Below, one piece after another: positions 1 through 9,528 of a stretch of 64,000 nt of DNA. The DNA lies in assembly GCF_030384665.1 (NCBI RefSeq), contig NC_083674.1, positions 496,001-560,000 of the forward strand. The letters are read 5' to 3'. Position numbers and translations under genes: made by a program. Every line of letters starts with the position of its first letter. Within the stretch, counting starts at the first letter, position 1. This DNA comes from Lodderomyces elongisporus (Eukaryota > Ascomycota > Pichiomycetes > Serinales > Debaryomycetaceae). Below the pieces are notes generated by a model that saw nothing but the letters and a program-made list of their open reading frames with translations, did not search any database and was not told the origin of the DNA.

Positions 1-483
1 AAAAAATCAATAAGCTTGTTTTCTTTCCTTTCCTTTCCTATGTCTATTTCTATTTCTATTTCTATTTCTATTTTTTTTTTCTTTTTTCGTTTACGTTCTC
101 TCGGTTTACTTCTGCGCACCGCGAATTCATGAATTATCACCCATTAGTACGAAATCAAAGACAAACCCAAAAATTCTAACAAAGAAGGAAAATTACGAGC
201 GGAGTCATAAATAAACATTATTACTATTATTGTTACTATTATTATTACTATTACTATTATTACTTTCATTTTTCTTTTCATATCCAGTTATCCATTCGCA
301 AGTCTTTCCATTCTTGTTATAACAGATTTAAATATAAAACACTATACTATTCAATTCCAGACATATTATCAGTTTCTTATTGATGAAGTAAATTATTGGA
401 GGGCTTGTCTTCTTCTCCTATATATATATATATTATTATCTTTCAATATCTTATAGTACCGCGCTGGCTAGTACCTTATCTCC
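1..483. other. Upstream region of ATG17
   Basis: No gene is seen. The stretch holds a pyrimidine tract with a (TCTATT)n run at about 43-74, an ATT/ACT microsatellite at about 217-265, and a TATATATATATATATT element at about 420-434. That element lies some 50 nt before the ATG17 start and could serve as a TATA box. The gene to the left lies outside the window. Confidence 0.5.
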
Positions 484-1947
484 ATGGTAAATGATCGAAT
501 TTCGGTAGGCAAAGTGAAATTTACTCAGGTCCAAGTATCCCAATGGTCTGAAGATGCACAGAAGTCATTGCAAAGTGCTCAGAAACTTTGCTCGATTGCT
601 CAAACTCAATTGAACGAAACGTATGAGGATTTGGGTGTACAATTACCCAACGATTTGGAAGTCGTTGAGCTTTTATTTGAAGGGTATCAAAGGCAATTGG
701 ATATGGTAGGTCAAGTATTGAAACGAAGTGAATTATTGTTATCGAGAGACGTGGATAGTGTACTTGTTGAAATCGACTCCGACCTCAACCCCAAATTAAA
801 TGACTTGAGTACTATTCTCAAACAAATGGAGAACACCATAGTCCCCGATTTTGTTCAAGTGAATGGGATGGAAGGAGATAAGCGACTTTATGATTTTTTA
901 GCAATGGAGTCTACTCAATTCATACAAAATAATATTGAGATATATAAACAAAATTGCAAAAAGGCTTCAGAAAAATTAAACCTCGAGATTCAAGTGCTTC
1001 GAGATGAACAACATAAACTTTTGCACTACCAGGGTACAATTCAGAAAGAGTATGAACTGCTCGGGCGCTTACAGTTGGAGTTGAAACTGGCACAAGGCGA
1101 TATGATTGAGTCCAAAGGTCAAGAGGGAGTGATTTTAAAAGAAAATCGAGCCTTGGAAAATGAGTTGGTATCTTTATTGGAGATGATGACTAATCATTAC
1201 GACCAATGCAAGAGTGCAGTTGAGCTTTTATCCAGAGGGGGTAGCACTGAGCACACGAAAATTAACTTGGATGTCCTTGAAGTAGACTCACAGGAATTAG
1301 ACGATGTGTTTAAAGAGTTAAAGGCAGTGTCGGAGATAACATCGACAAATTCGGCAAAGTCTAAGCGTTTATATAAGCAGTACAACGAGCATATCGTAAA
1401 ATGTACTACTTATATCAAAGAGGAGTTGGAAAAGATTAGACTGTTCAAGACGAACAAAGTACCTCAATTTTTAAGCTTTTTTCAAGAGTGTAAAAATGTC
1501 TTTAGCAAGTGTTCAATTGTCGACGAAGAGTTGAAAGACCTTACTCCATCACAAGTATATGCTGAGACAATATCGCAGTTGGTGTTTCATTATACTAAAT
1601 TTCTTGATGTTTACAAGACAAAGTATTTAGCAGAATTACACCATGAACAATATTCGTTCCCCAAGAAGTTTTTGAAAAGGATTGAAGATTTCATAAATGA
1701 TGAAGTTTATAGAATGCAATCGGAGGAAATAAACCATCGTAAGAGGTGGTTGGATAAATACGAAGAATTTATCCCAAAAGAGTTTCAGCTCCCAGGAGAA
1801 CAAGAAATACCCATGGTGGTGCAAGTTATTACTGAAGGGCTAGAGCATATACAACGTGAGAGTGGCGTTGAGGGTTTTAATCAAGGAGAGGAAAAGCGTT
1901 TGCTAGATTTAATGAAGCGATTAAGAACTCAAGATCAAGGTGAATGA
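484..1947 (+). CDS. ATG17: Atg17, autophagy scaffold protein
   Basis: The 487-residue protein fits Atg17, the scaffold of the Atg1 kinase complex that organises the phagophore assembly site in starvation-induced and selective autophagy. The evidence is length (S. cerevisiae Atg17 is about 417 residues), an almost entirely helical, heptad-rich composition with no membrane segment, and the family-like N-terminal half: a long helix, the 'KRLYDF' segment near residue 135 and the 'LxxVxxExxxVxxE' pattern later. It binds Atg13 and, in yeasts, Atg29/Atg31 in the cytosol. The start is the first in-frame ATG. The next gene downstream is SPP382 on the same strand, and the two are also neighbours in S. 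cerevisiae, which supports the call. CTG codons (for example near 1075) fall in variable helix positions. Confidence 0.85.
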   Translation: MVNDRISVGKVKFTQVQVSQWSEDAQKSLQSAQKLCSIAQTQLNETYEDLGVQLPNDLEVVELLFEGYQRQLDMVGQVLKRSELLLSRDVDSVLVEIDSDLNPKLNDLSTILKQMENTIVPDFVQVNGMEGDKRLYDFLAMESTQFIQNNIEIYKQNCKKASEKLNLEIQVLRDEQHKLLHYQGTIQKEYELLGRLQLELKLAQGDMIESKGQEGVILKENRALENELVSLLEMMTNHYDQCKSAVELLSRGGSTEHTKINLDVLEVDSQELDDVFKELKAVSEITSTNSAKSKRLYKQYNEHIVKCTTYIKEELEKIRLFKTNKVPQFLSFFQECKNVFSKCSIVDEELKDLTPSQVYAETISQLVFHYTKFLDVYKTKYLAELHHEQYSFPKKFLKRIEDFINDEVYRMQSEEINHRKRWLDKYEEFIPKEFQLPGEQEIPMVVQVITEGLEHIQRESGVEGFNQGEEKRLLDLMKRLRTQDQGE

Positions 1948-2444
1948 ATATAATAAGAGAGGAAAGTAAGAGGTAATGAAGAGGGGGGGAGGAGGAGAAA
2001 AAAAAGAAAAAGGAGGAAGAAAGAATGGTTACTAGTTGGCATGCTTGTGGAACGCACATGTGGTTGATGTATAGACAATAAACTCCTTTCTACTTCCTCG
2101 TGTATAAATTTTTTTTTTGGCTTTATAGGTTTATTTCTTTTAATCTTTGCAGACCTTAATAACCTGGTATCCAATTATTAAGCAGCTCTTGCAGTAAAAA
2201 TTAAGAAAAGCATGTCATTGGGGTGATGCTTTTTTATATCACTTTACTGCTATTTTTATTTTTATTTTCATTTTCCATTTTCCATTTTCCATTCTGTTTA
2301 TTGTTCTTAAATTTTTGCAACCACCAAGGATAGTTTGATGCGGCTCTTTTTTTTTTTGTGGTTTGCACACCAAAACACAAACTATTCATACATATTCCAA
2401 GAGCCTGACATATGAATTTTCTTGATTAATTCCTAGCTCATTGA
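1948..2444. other. ATG17-SPP382 intergenic
   Basis: No gene is seen. It starts with a purine-rich 3' flank (about 1977-2025) and ends with T-rich promoter sequence that includes tandem ATTTTCC units at about 2268-2295. It should contain the ATG17 terminator and the SPP382 promoter. Confidence 0.5.
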
Positions 2445-4919
2445 ATGACAGTCCGCAATTCAAGTAGAAGCTTGACTTTTGCAAAGTCAAGCGATGAGCT
2501 ATTGCAACCAATTAGCAATGCATCCAATACTACAAACACAACAGGTAACCTACAACGACCGACAATGGCTCTGGGCCTGATGATGTCTGCAATGTACAAC
2601 GAATACTCCGACCTTGAGGATAATGAAGACGAGGATAGTGGTGTCATAAAAGATGAAGAAAATGAACGTGAAATACATGATTATACTCGTAATACTCAAC
2701 TATCTACATCACAACCTCGTTCTTCAAACGCCACTCAGCCATCAGAAAAGTACCTGAGATATGGAATAGGCGCCAAATTGATGATGAAGATGGGGTACCA
2801 AGAAGGGAAAGGACTCGGGACGGACCAATCGGGGATTGTGAAGCCTATTGAGACTTTTGCTATGCATGGACGAGCAGGAATAGGTTCCGGAAAAGGAAGA
2901 AAAACTGGACGAAAAACTGACCATGAAGAACAGAGTGAGCAGAAACTTCGAGGAAGTAGAAGAGAAAGAGGAAGAGGAAAAGGAAAAGGAAAAGGAACAG
3001 GAAAAGAAAAAGCGTACAGTGCTGGCGACTTTAATTCTTCTGATGAGCTGATGGAGGTAAGTGACTATTCTGATGAAGAACAATTAGCAATCAAGAGGTT
3101 GAGATCAAAAATATACAACAAGCTAGTTGAGTTTGAGAACTTGAAAATAGATGTACCTCAAAATCTCAAAAACTGGTTAGAGAACCGAGACTGGGACTTT
3201 GAAAATAATTCAAAGTTTGAAAGAGTGTATCAGAAACTCGATACAATCTACAGCTTAGTAACTTTGACAGATAGAAAGGACCAATTGCTCGAACTCAGAA
3301 GGAGAGAAGAAAGTGATTACGAGGAAACTATAAATTCTATGACTGTGATGCTTGAGACGTTAAAAATTGCGCGTGATCAAAAAATCTCTGTTTCCAGTGA
3401 TACTACTAGCAATGATGATGATGATGAAGAAGAAGAAGAAGAAGATGATGATGATCCAATATTTAAACTAGCTGCAATGAAAGTAAGCAATTTAGAGTTA
3501 CAAGAATCCGTGATTTTGACATTGGTAAAAGACAAACTTGAACCAATACTTGCAATAAATATCAGCGATATTGAGCAACAACAATCCAAAGTCATTCCGA
3601 TTTTGCAAAAAATTTGCAAGCTTTTTTTATCATTCACTCAGGATGATAAATTGTGCCAATATGATGCTTTACTTTATCAGCAGTATAGTGAAGAGATTGA
3701 AAACATTTTTCAAAGTAATTTATCTGTCGCTATTGACATGAAAAATAACTCCGATGATGTGGTGGCCTCAATATTTTCGGCATGGTCAGTTAATAGTCCA
3801 TTTGCTGATCTGGCAATGGTTTTTGAACTTTTGTTTCAGGGCACCTTGTGGAAGCGAATATGTTTGCTTATTGAACAATGGGAACCTTGCTCGGGAATTG
3901 TACTTGCTCGTGCAGTTGAAGATTACTTGACAATCGTTTCACACTTGGGTGACAAATATCAGTTTAATGCAAATGTATGGATTGGGAAGGCATGTAAACG
4001 GATTTCAGATAAAGTGAAAAGAATGGTAAACCACAATGTAAGAGAATCAATGTGGTCCTATTTATTCGTAAAAGATGGTCATAATAGCCATGTAAAGCAT
4101 ATCAGGGACCAGCTATTTGACATTAAAACAATATGGCTTCCCCAAATAGCCTCCCATTCTCAAACTGACGCCTCAGAAATTCTTATTCTCATGGAGGAGG
4201 CATTTGCACATGTCATATATAGCCAAATGGGTAATTTGAAGAGTTTATTTGCAATTGCATTCATGTTTTATGATGTGATGAAATTGGATTCCAGTATACT
4301 AGTTGTGCAATACGGAATATTTAATCGTTGGATTGAGATTCTTATAAGACTTTATAAAAGCGACCCTATGCAAGTCCCGGAATGGTATGCTGGATGGTAC
4401 AACTATTTGACAATTGACATTGCTAACGAAGTTGCAGACGAAACGAGTGTTGAGGTCAAAAATATGATTATGTGGTACTTGACAAAAGCGTTAGACTTGA
4501 TTGAATGCAAATTTGACATAGTAGAGTGCGAGAAGCTACCAATGCTATATGGACAAATCACTCCCGGTGTAGAAGAACTCCTACATATAGCAAGACACGA
4601 GAATGTCAAAAAAGAAGAGAGTGTAAGTACGGTGACAAATGTGAGTGGCATACCGAGTAAAAAATTTATGACTACGTTCAAAGACGTTTTAGCTGGATTC
4701 TGTGCTGATAAGCAGATAGTCATGAAAAATACACGGAATTTGTTTCATTCTACAAAAGGGTTCCTGATAATGTCTTTCGAGAATAGTCAAAAGCTAATAG
4801 TATATGGTTATATTGATGATGATGTATTGTGGGTACACTCCAACAATAGTGGGGATATTGAAGATGGCGAGTACGAGCCAATTAGTTTAGATAAGTTGCC
4901 AGAGTACTTTTTTAAATAG
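2445..4919 (+). CDS. SPP382: Spp382/Ntr1, G-patch spliceosome disassembly factor
   Basis: The 824-residue protein has a G-patch domain at about residues 103-150 ('GIGAKLMMKMGYQEGKGLG'), a basic GKGKG linker, an acidic D/E run near residue 325, and a long C-terminal helical region of the TFIP11/GCFC type. This is the architecture of Spp382 (Ntr1). Ntr1 activates the DEAH helicase Prp43 through its G-patch to release the excised lariat intron and recycle the spliceosome in the nucleus. S. cerevisiae Spp382 is about 708 residues, so this one is somewhat long, mostly through low-complexity inserts. The neighbour ATG17 is its neighbour in S. cerevisiae too. The N-terminal 'MALGLMMSAMY' segment uses two CTG codons that would be Ser in a CTG-clade yeast. 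Confidence 0.85.
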   Translation: MTVRNSSRSLTFAKSSDELLQPISNASNTTNTTGNLQRPTMALGLMMSAMYNEYSDLEDNEDEDSGVIKDEENEREIHDYTRNTQLSTSQPRSSNATQPSEKYLRYGIGAKLMMKMGYQEGKGLGTDQSGIVKPIETFAMHGRAGIGSGKGRKTGRKTDHEEQSEQKLRGSRRERGRGKGKGKGTGKEKAYSAGDFNSSDELMEVSDYSDEEQLAIKRLRSKIYNKLVEFENLKIDVPQNLKNWLENRDWDFENNSKFERVYQKLDTIYSLVTLTDRKDQLLELRRREESDYEETINSMTVMLETLKIARDQKISVSSDTTSNDDDDEEEEEEDDDDPIFKLAAMKVSNLELQESVILTLVKDKLEPILAINISDIEQQQSKVIPILQKICKLFLSFTQDDKLCQYDALLYQQYSEEIENIFQSNLSVAIDMKNNSDDVVASIFSAWSVNSPFADLAMVFELLFQGTLWKRICLLIEQWEPCSGIVLARAVEDYLTIVSHLGDKYQFNANVWIGKACKRISDKVKRMVNHNVRESMWSYLFVKDGHNSHVKHIRDQLFDIKTIWLPQIASHSQTDASEILILMEEAFAHVIYSQMGNLKSLFAIAFMFYDVMKLDSSILVVQYGIFNRWIEILIRLYKSDPMQVPEWYAGWYNYLTIDIANEVADETSVEVKNMIMWYLTKALDLIECKFDIVECEKLPMLYGQITPGVEELLHIARHENVKKEESVSTVTNVSGIPSKKFMTTFKDVLAGFCADKQIVMKNTRNLFHSTKGFLIMSFENSQKLIVYGYIDDDVLWVHSNNSGDIEDGEYEPISLDKLPEYFFK

Positions 4920-4948
4920 CCTATAAACAATTCCACTACCAATAGCGG

Positions 4949-4985
4949 TATATATATATATATATATGTATATATATGTATATAC
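4949..4985 (+). terminator. Probable SPP382 polyadenylation efficiency element
   Basis: An alternating TATATA/TATGTA tract lies about 30 nt after the SPP382 stop. Yeast 3'-end formation uses UAUAUA efficiency elements of this kind, so it probably directs SPP382 mRNA cleavage. It is a composition-based call. Confidence 0.4.
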
Positions 4986-5197
4986 ATCCCTATATGTTTA
5001 TTGGTATGTTTGTTCGTGCGTAATAGTAATTGCAAAATAGTGTAATCTCAAAATTGAAGGAAGTATTCAATTTGATTCTAGAACGCGACTATTTGATTAG
5101 TTATCGAAAAAATCAATTGGCTCCCTTTCTCTACAATTAGTTTGTACTTTTTTTTCTTTCCATAAAGGAAAGTTTAAAAAGAGCTCGCAATCAATTT

Positions 5198-5239
5198 ATG
5201 TGGAGACTGTTACAAAAACATATTCTCTTCTTGCACTAG
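5198..5239 (+). promoter_or_regulatory. Upstream ORF before the mitochondrial protein gene
   Basis: An ATG at 5198 opens a 13-codon reading frame that ends at TAG 5237-5239, 26 nt before the main ATG at 5266 and in a different frame. If the mRNA starts upstream of it, the uORF would reduce or regulate translation of the main frame. Its transcription start is unknown. Confidence 0.35.
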
Positions 5240-5265
5240 TTATCTATTGTCACAACCTTCAAGTC

Positions 5266-5718
5266 ATGTTGAGATCGATGTTTGGCCCATGGAAGCATAG
5301 TCGAGAGTTCCGCCGTTTGATGGTTACTGAACTCCGTCCACTCTTTCCACTTCAGTCACTTAATTCTATTGGCTCTGTGCGCCCACCAGTGCTGGCGCAA
5401 ATCAGGAATTTTTCTGAACTGAGCCCATCATTCAATGATAAAACCGACCATTCCAACCAGTCAAAGTTTGAGACCGCTAAACAGTTTTGGAAAAATGCAC
5501 ATGAAGATGACTCCAAAGAGTCAAAGTTGGTTTTGAAGTATTTGAGAAAAGGTGGTGCCATTTCAATCCTAGTTGTGTTTGCTTCCATTGGCTTAGCAGT
5601 ATATCAAGCAAACTCGAACCAGGATGAGGGCAAGCAAGATATACTTGAGGAAATGGAAATTCAAGAGTATATGCCTAAATTGAGCGAAGATATTCGATAC
5701 AAAAAGACTGGAGTATAG
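5266..5718 (+). CDS. Small mitochondrial inner-membrane protein, unknown
   Basis: I do not recognise this 150-residue protein. The frame is open from 5200, but the first ATG is at 5266, so I start there. The N-terminus (MLRSMFGPW, then several Arg and almost no acidic residues for about 45 residues) looks like a mitochondrial presequence, with a possible cleavage near 'IRNFS'. A single hydrophobic segment ('AISILVVFASIGLAVYQ') follows a basic 'KYLRKGG' at about residues 96-118. The C-terminal tail of about 35 residues is acidic. This layout is typical of single-pass inner-membrane assembly factors. Ina17-like proteins are one candidate, but I cannot confirm homology. The gene is followed directly by a 10-bp tandem repeat at 5731. 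Confidence 0.6.
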   Translation: MLRSMFGPWKHSREFRRLMVTELRPLFPLQSLNSIGSVRPPVLAQIRNFSELSPSFNDKTDHSNQSKFETAKQFWKNAHEDDSKESKLVLKYLRKGGAISILVVFASIGLAVYQANSNQDEGKQDILEEMEIQEYMPKLSEDIRYKKTGV

Positions 5719-5730
5719 AGATAAAGGAGA

Positions 5731-5797
5731 GAGTACCAGAGAGTACCAGAGGTAACCAGAGGTAACCAGAAGGTACCAGAGAGTACCAGAGAGTTCC
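5731..5797. repeat. 10-bp tandem repeat (GAGTACCAGA type)
   Basis: Six and a half adjoining 10-bp units read GAGTACCAGA (twice), GGTAACCAGA (twice), AGGTACCAGA, GAGTACCAGA, then GAGTTCC. They lie 13 nt after a stop codon, so they are probably in the 3' UTR of the 5266 gene. Confidence 0.85.
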
Positions 5798-6157
5798 ATG
5801 TTAGATTAAGTCGATCCAAAATAGAAAAATAAAAAGAGACGGTACAATTAAGCGATATGGATTGAACCTTAGCAAGTGGGATATGTGTATATAGATATAT
5901 TTAATGACATGATTTTTTTTTACGACACTAGAGTACCAATCACTTCCAAGACTGTAGTAGATGAAAACTTACTACAACATTATTCTTCAACAAGAAGCTC
6001 TTTTTTTTACCACGTCTTCTTGTATTTTCATAAATAAATGCAGCCTCTTCTCTCTGATTTTGTTGCTGGTGTTGTTTTTACTGGTGTATTTGTGGTTGCT
6101 GCTATTATTGCTACCCCAAACTATCACCCATCCTATGAACCGAGAATTAAGCGTGAA

Positions 6158-6230
6158 ATAGGTTGCTTATGACGGTATTACATAAGCAATTAGTAATCAC
6201 TTATAATCTTTCTCGTAGGTTCGACCTATG
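6158..6230. other. Candidate structured RNA element (two hairpins)
   Basis: A perfect 9-bp stem (TTGCTTATG at 6163-6171, CATAAGCAA at 6181-6189) encloses a 9-nt loop. A second hairpin follows (CGTAGG 6214-6219, loop TTCGA, CCTATG 6225-6230, one G-T pair). ATAGGT at 6158-6163 can alternatively pair with ACCTAT at 6224-6229, which would close a larger domain. It does not fold as a tRNA. Function is unknown. Confidence 0.3.
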
Positions 6231-6772
6231 TCTGTAGCTACAATAGCCAAAATAAAAAAATAAAGAAGGAAGAAACTAAGTCATCATACGTCAACCACCC
6301 ATCGCAAATATAACATCATTGACAGCAATCAACCACAAAAATTAAGCATTTTCTATTTCGTTTGTTTCACAGATAAAGTGAGTACGTAATATTTTGAAAT
6401 AGCAGCCCACTTGTTCATCGAATTAGATTTAGCTATATAATTATATATATATATAAGTACTGACCTTGGCTAATCTCGAAGTTTCTTTTAACCAATCTTT
6501 AAAAAAAAAGAAAAAGAAAAAGAAAAGAAACAGAAGGACTAATTGACAATTATCAAAACATATATACTCAATCCAATCTTAAATCTTTAATTCACAATAC
6601 AATTGAAATTATTCAATCTGAATCTTTCAATTGCTCAGTTTTTCTTTTTTTTTTTTTCAAAATATATAAAAATAAAAGAAGAAAACGGAAAAGTACTATC
6701 AAATCGCACCGCCACTAAACGTTAAATCAGATACTTGAGATCTATTAATAAAAGAAACAAAACCAGCACAAA

Positions 6773-7720
6773 ATGTATAGACAAATTGCTAGATCATCAT
6801 TGGCTCGTCAAGCCAGAGCTAGAATTGCTAGGTCATATTCCTCGGCATCCTCATCATCTGCCAAGTCCTCACTCAACTCAAAGCTAGTTGCTGGTGCAGT
6901 TGTACCAATTGCTATGGCGGTTGGCTACTTTGCCACCACCACATCGACTTCCTCGCCTATTAGCAATGACTCCACGGCTGATAGAATCAGAAAAGCTGTT
7001 TCCGATGGGAATGCGATGGCAGATGACCAAGCCGAAAAGTTTGCTGCTGAGCAATCAAGGTTGAGGAAGGAAACCTCCGATGCCAAGATTGAAGGTCACA
7101 AGAAGCAAGCCGAAGAAAATACCAAGGAGGCAGGCGCTACTGATTCCAAGGACATTGCATCTGACTCAGACGTAAGAGACAAGGCTGCTGACGAATTGAA
7201 CGAAGACTCTAGCAGACACGCAAACAGCGACCCTAGAGTAGTTGAGGAGAAAGCAATCAAGAAGGAGGAGATTAGATCCAATAAGCAAGAGGATGACGAG
7301 AAAAAACAAGCTGAAGAACAAGGTGACAAGAAGAAAGGTGGAGATGAGGAAAAGGGTGATGGCAGTGATGAAGGTAAACAAGAAGCAGCTTACAACCCTG
7401 AAACCGGTGAGATCAACTGGGACTGCCCTTGCTTGGGTGGTATGGCTCATGGACCATGTGGTGAAGAATTTAAAGAAGCATTTTCTTGTTTTGTCTTTTC
7501 GGAAACCGAACCAAAGGGCATTGACTGTATAAAGAAATTTGAAAACATGAGATCTTGTTTCAAGAAACACCCAGAAGATTACAAAGAGGAATTGTACACC
7601 GATGACCATGAGTTGGACACTGAGGCTGTTGAGCACGTTGTATTAGAGGAAGCTGAACCAGCAGTAAAAGACATTGAAGATGGTCTTGATTCAGGTAAGC
7701 TTAAGCCAAAGAAGGAATAG
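6773..7720 (+). CDS. MIA40: Mia40/Tim40, intermembrane-space oxidoreductase
   Basis: The 315-residue protein is the import receptor and disulfide carrier of the mitochondrial intermembrane space. It oxidises small Cys-rich substrates and is reoxidised by Erv1. The catalytic CPC motif is at Cys218-Pro-Cys220, followed by the twin CX9C pairs Cys229/Cys239 and Cys252/Cys262, which form the helical hairpin. The N-terminus has an Arg/Ser-rich presequence and a hydrophobic segment (about residues 38-55) that anchors yeast Mia40 in the inner membrane. A highly charged, K/E-rich linker then spans about residues 75-205. The family core is intact. No in-frame CTG codon was noticed. YKT6 lies nearby, as in S. 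cerevisiae. Confidence 0.95.
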   Translation: MYRQIARSSLARQARARIARSYSSASSSSAKSSLNSKLVAGAVVPIAMAVGYFATTTSTSSPISNDSTADRIRKAVSDGNAMADDQAEKFAAEQSRLRKETSDAKIEGHKKQAEENTKEAGATDSKDIASDSDVRDKAADELNEDSSRHANSDPRVVEEKAIKKEEIRSNKQEDDEKKQAEEQGDKKKGGDEEKGDGSDEGKQEAAYNPETGEINWDCPCLGGMAHGPCGEEFKEAFSCFVFSETEPKGIDCIKKFENMRSCFKKHPEDYKEELYTDDHELDTEAVEHVVLEEAEPAVKDIEDGLDSGKLKPKKE

Positions 7721-7963
7721 AGTTATCGAAATCTTTGTTTCTTTCTTTCTTATTTTGGTAGAAGTATAATCTCAGTATAGAAAAAAAATGCATATAATTT
7801 TTTGAAATTTCTAACAAGATGACCGTATATAAAAGTAAGGGAAAAAGAAAGAACCGGAAAAAAAAAGGAAAAGAATAAAAGGCTGAATTGGTAAAAAAAA
7901 AATGTGCTAAAACAATAAAACTTAAAACATTGCTTTCACGTATAATTTATACCGTATTGGCAT

Positions 7964-8884
7964 CTAACATGCACAATTATTTGATTTGCTTTGTTTCTTG
8001 ATTCCGTCATTTAGATCAACGATGTCTCGTCGTATACTTCGTCGACTGAAATCTTCTTCATCTTGTAAATCACTTGCCAAGGTAGCCACTCTTCTAAACA
8101 CTTTCTCTACTTCCCCAAATTTCTTTGCGCTCACTTCAAACAAATCCGTTTCCCAATCAGCTACGAACTCGCCTATTCTGTTCTCCAGCAGTAAATGTCC
8201 ACTTCCTTGCAAGATATCTTCAATTTCCTCCTTGTCGACTACTCTATCTTTCACTTTATCAGCCTTATTTCCAACAATGATTACTCCAGGGTGTTCATTA
8301 TAACAATGCTCAATGAATCGCAGGAACCAGTCTCTCAAACTGAGCACAGATTCGTAATTGGTGATATCGTAGCACAAAACAACAATGTCGGCGCCTCGAT
8401 AAAATGCTTTAGATATCGAATTAAACCGCTCTTGACCTGCAGTGTCCCAAATTTGTAGATTAACTTTTTCTGTTGGATCATATAGATTAATGTTTTGCGA
8501 TTCTAGATCAGAGCCTGTTTCTCGCAGCAACTGGGGGTGCTTTTTTCCTTTACTCATTGTTGTCGTGAGATAGTCGCCACCGATTGTGGCTTTATAGTTG
8601 TTGCTAAAGATATGATGAACAAATTGTGCTCGGATAGATGTCTTTCCCACGCCCGAGTCTCCTAAAAGCACAACCTTGAATGTTGGCGTGGTAGCGGGCA
8701 CATCTTTGGTGACCGTTGCTTTCTGCAAAGTGTTATATTTATCTAAATCCATTGTGATTGCCTGCTTGTTTTCGTTGTTTTCGTTGTTTTCGTTGTTTTC
8801 GTTGTTTTCGTTGTTTTCGTTGTTTTCGTTGTTACCATTGTTACCGGTGTTACCGGTGTTGGTCTTTTGGGGTTTTAGTTTCAT
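7964..8884 (-). CDS. Divergent Rab-family small GTPase (Rab7-like)
   Basis: The 306-residue protein has all Rab GTPase motifs: P-loop GDSGVGKTS, switch I with ATIGGDY, WDTAGQE, NKAD and SAKK. It ends in Cys-Ala-Cys, a CXC geranylgeranylation signal. It therefore should act on membranes as a vesicle traffic switch. The switch I sequence 'NNYKATIGGDYLT' is closest to the Rab7/Ypt7 type, but the rest is divergent. About 25 extra residues sit between switch I and WDTAG, where Rab proteins normally have a short interswitch loop. The N-terminus has a low-complexity Asn-Glu-Asn repeat. A second ATG at 8752 would remove this repeat and give a more usual N-terminus ('MDLDKYNTL'). The gene converges with MIA40 and diverges from YKT6. 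I cannot assign it to a named S. cerevisiae Ypt. Confidence 0.85.
   Translation of the reverse strand: MKLKPQKTNTGNTGNNGNNENNENNENNENNENNENNENKQAITMDLDKYNTLQKATVTKDVPATTPTFKVVLLGDSGVGKTSIRAQFVHHIFSNNYKATIGGDYLTTTMSKGKKHPQLLRETGSDLESQNINLYDPTEKVNLQIWDTAGQERFNSISKAFYRGADIVVLCYDITNYESVLSLRDWFLRFIEHCYNEHPGVIIVGNKADKVKDRVVDKEEIEDILQGSGHLLLENRIGEFVADWETDLFEVSAKKFGEVEKVFRRVATLASDLQDEEDFSRRSIRRDIVDLNDGIKKQSKSNNCAC
8773..8832. repeat. 9-bp coding repeat in the Rab gene
   Basis: About seven copies of CGTTGTTTT on the plus strand encode tandem Asn-Glu-Asn on the minus strand, at the extreme N-terminus of the Rab protein. Such arrays change length easily. Confidence 0.85.
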
Positions 8885-9528
8885 CTATGTAGCTTTAAAT
8901 GCAAAATTTCGCGTATTCTCTCGTGTAATCACTTCTGTGGTCTCGTTTGCTCGGCGATAATACTTGTTTTCCAAACAAATTTTCATAATTGTGTACTTCG
9001 CAGTACCAAGCCTACAACTTTTGAAGCAACTTAAGTTTTGATATTTCACAATGCATATATCCCTCTCTTTGAAAAGTACCTAGTTGATAATGCACATGTT
9101 GTTTGCAAAATCCATTTATAAGATGCTTTTTAGATTTCAAGGTTTTATTTCTCTGTACTATTCTGGTTTATCTGGTACTCATTTCAGTTCAGTTCAGCTC
9201 AGTTTATTTTTATATTTTATTTTTTATTTTTATTTTTATTTCATATTTTTTATTTCTTGTTTAATTCTTTTTCATCGTTGTATTATTATTATTATTATTA
9301 TTATTTTTTATTTCTTTTTCTTCTTTTAATCCACCACAACAGAGATAGCGACAAAACATACAGATCTCTGACATTGCTACAGCCTCTTCTTTTTCAAACC
9401 AAGACAACGCCACCTTTTCCTCAATACACATACATACACTTTTACGTATCATCTGATCAGTTTTCTTTATTTTTTGATCTTCATTTTTTTCTCCTACTTC
9501 CGTCTATAAATATTGCAAAGAAATTACA
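8885..9528. other. Divergent promoter of the Rab gene and YKT6
   Basis: No gene is seen. The YKT6 side is strongly T-rich on the plus strand, with TTTTTATT runs (about 9205-9245) and an ATT microsatellite (about 9282-9305). Confidence 0.5.

Larger units (their letters stand above)
4920..5265. other. SPP382 3' flank and leader of the next gene
   Basis: The first 80 nt hold a TATATA tract and the rest is an AT-rich promoter and leader. A 13-codon upstream ORF sits at 5198-5239. No other gene is seen. Confidence 0.45.
5719..6772. other. Intergenic region upstream of MIA40
   Basis: This 1.05 kb contains the 10-bp repeat array at 5731-5797 and two predicted RNA hairpins at about 6158-6230. A short ATG frame at 5961-6161 is probably not a gene. 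MIA40 promoter and leader sequence follows, with TATATATATATA at about 6442-6455 and A-rich runs just before the start. Confidence 0.5.

Noticed and set aside
5961..6161. 66-codon ATG frame with a hydrophobic stretch upstream of MIA40
   Set aside because: It is short, T-rich and low complexity. Under CUG-Ser decoding the hydrophobic run is broken by Ser, and no family match is visible.
6158..6240. Possible tRNA around the GGTTCGACC sequence
   Set aside because: The T-arm lacks the conserved C61, no acceptor stem can be formed and no anticodon arm is visible. It was kept only as a possible structured element.
7166..7636. 156-codon frame antisense to MIA40
   Set aside because: It is a shadow of the MIA40 coding frame. 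The hydrophobic composition comes from the reverse complement of Lys/Glu-rich codons.
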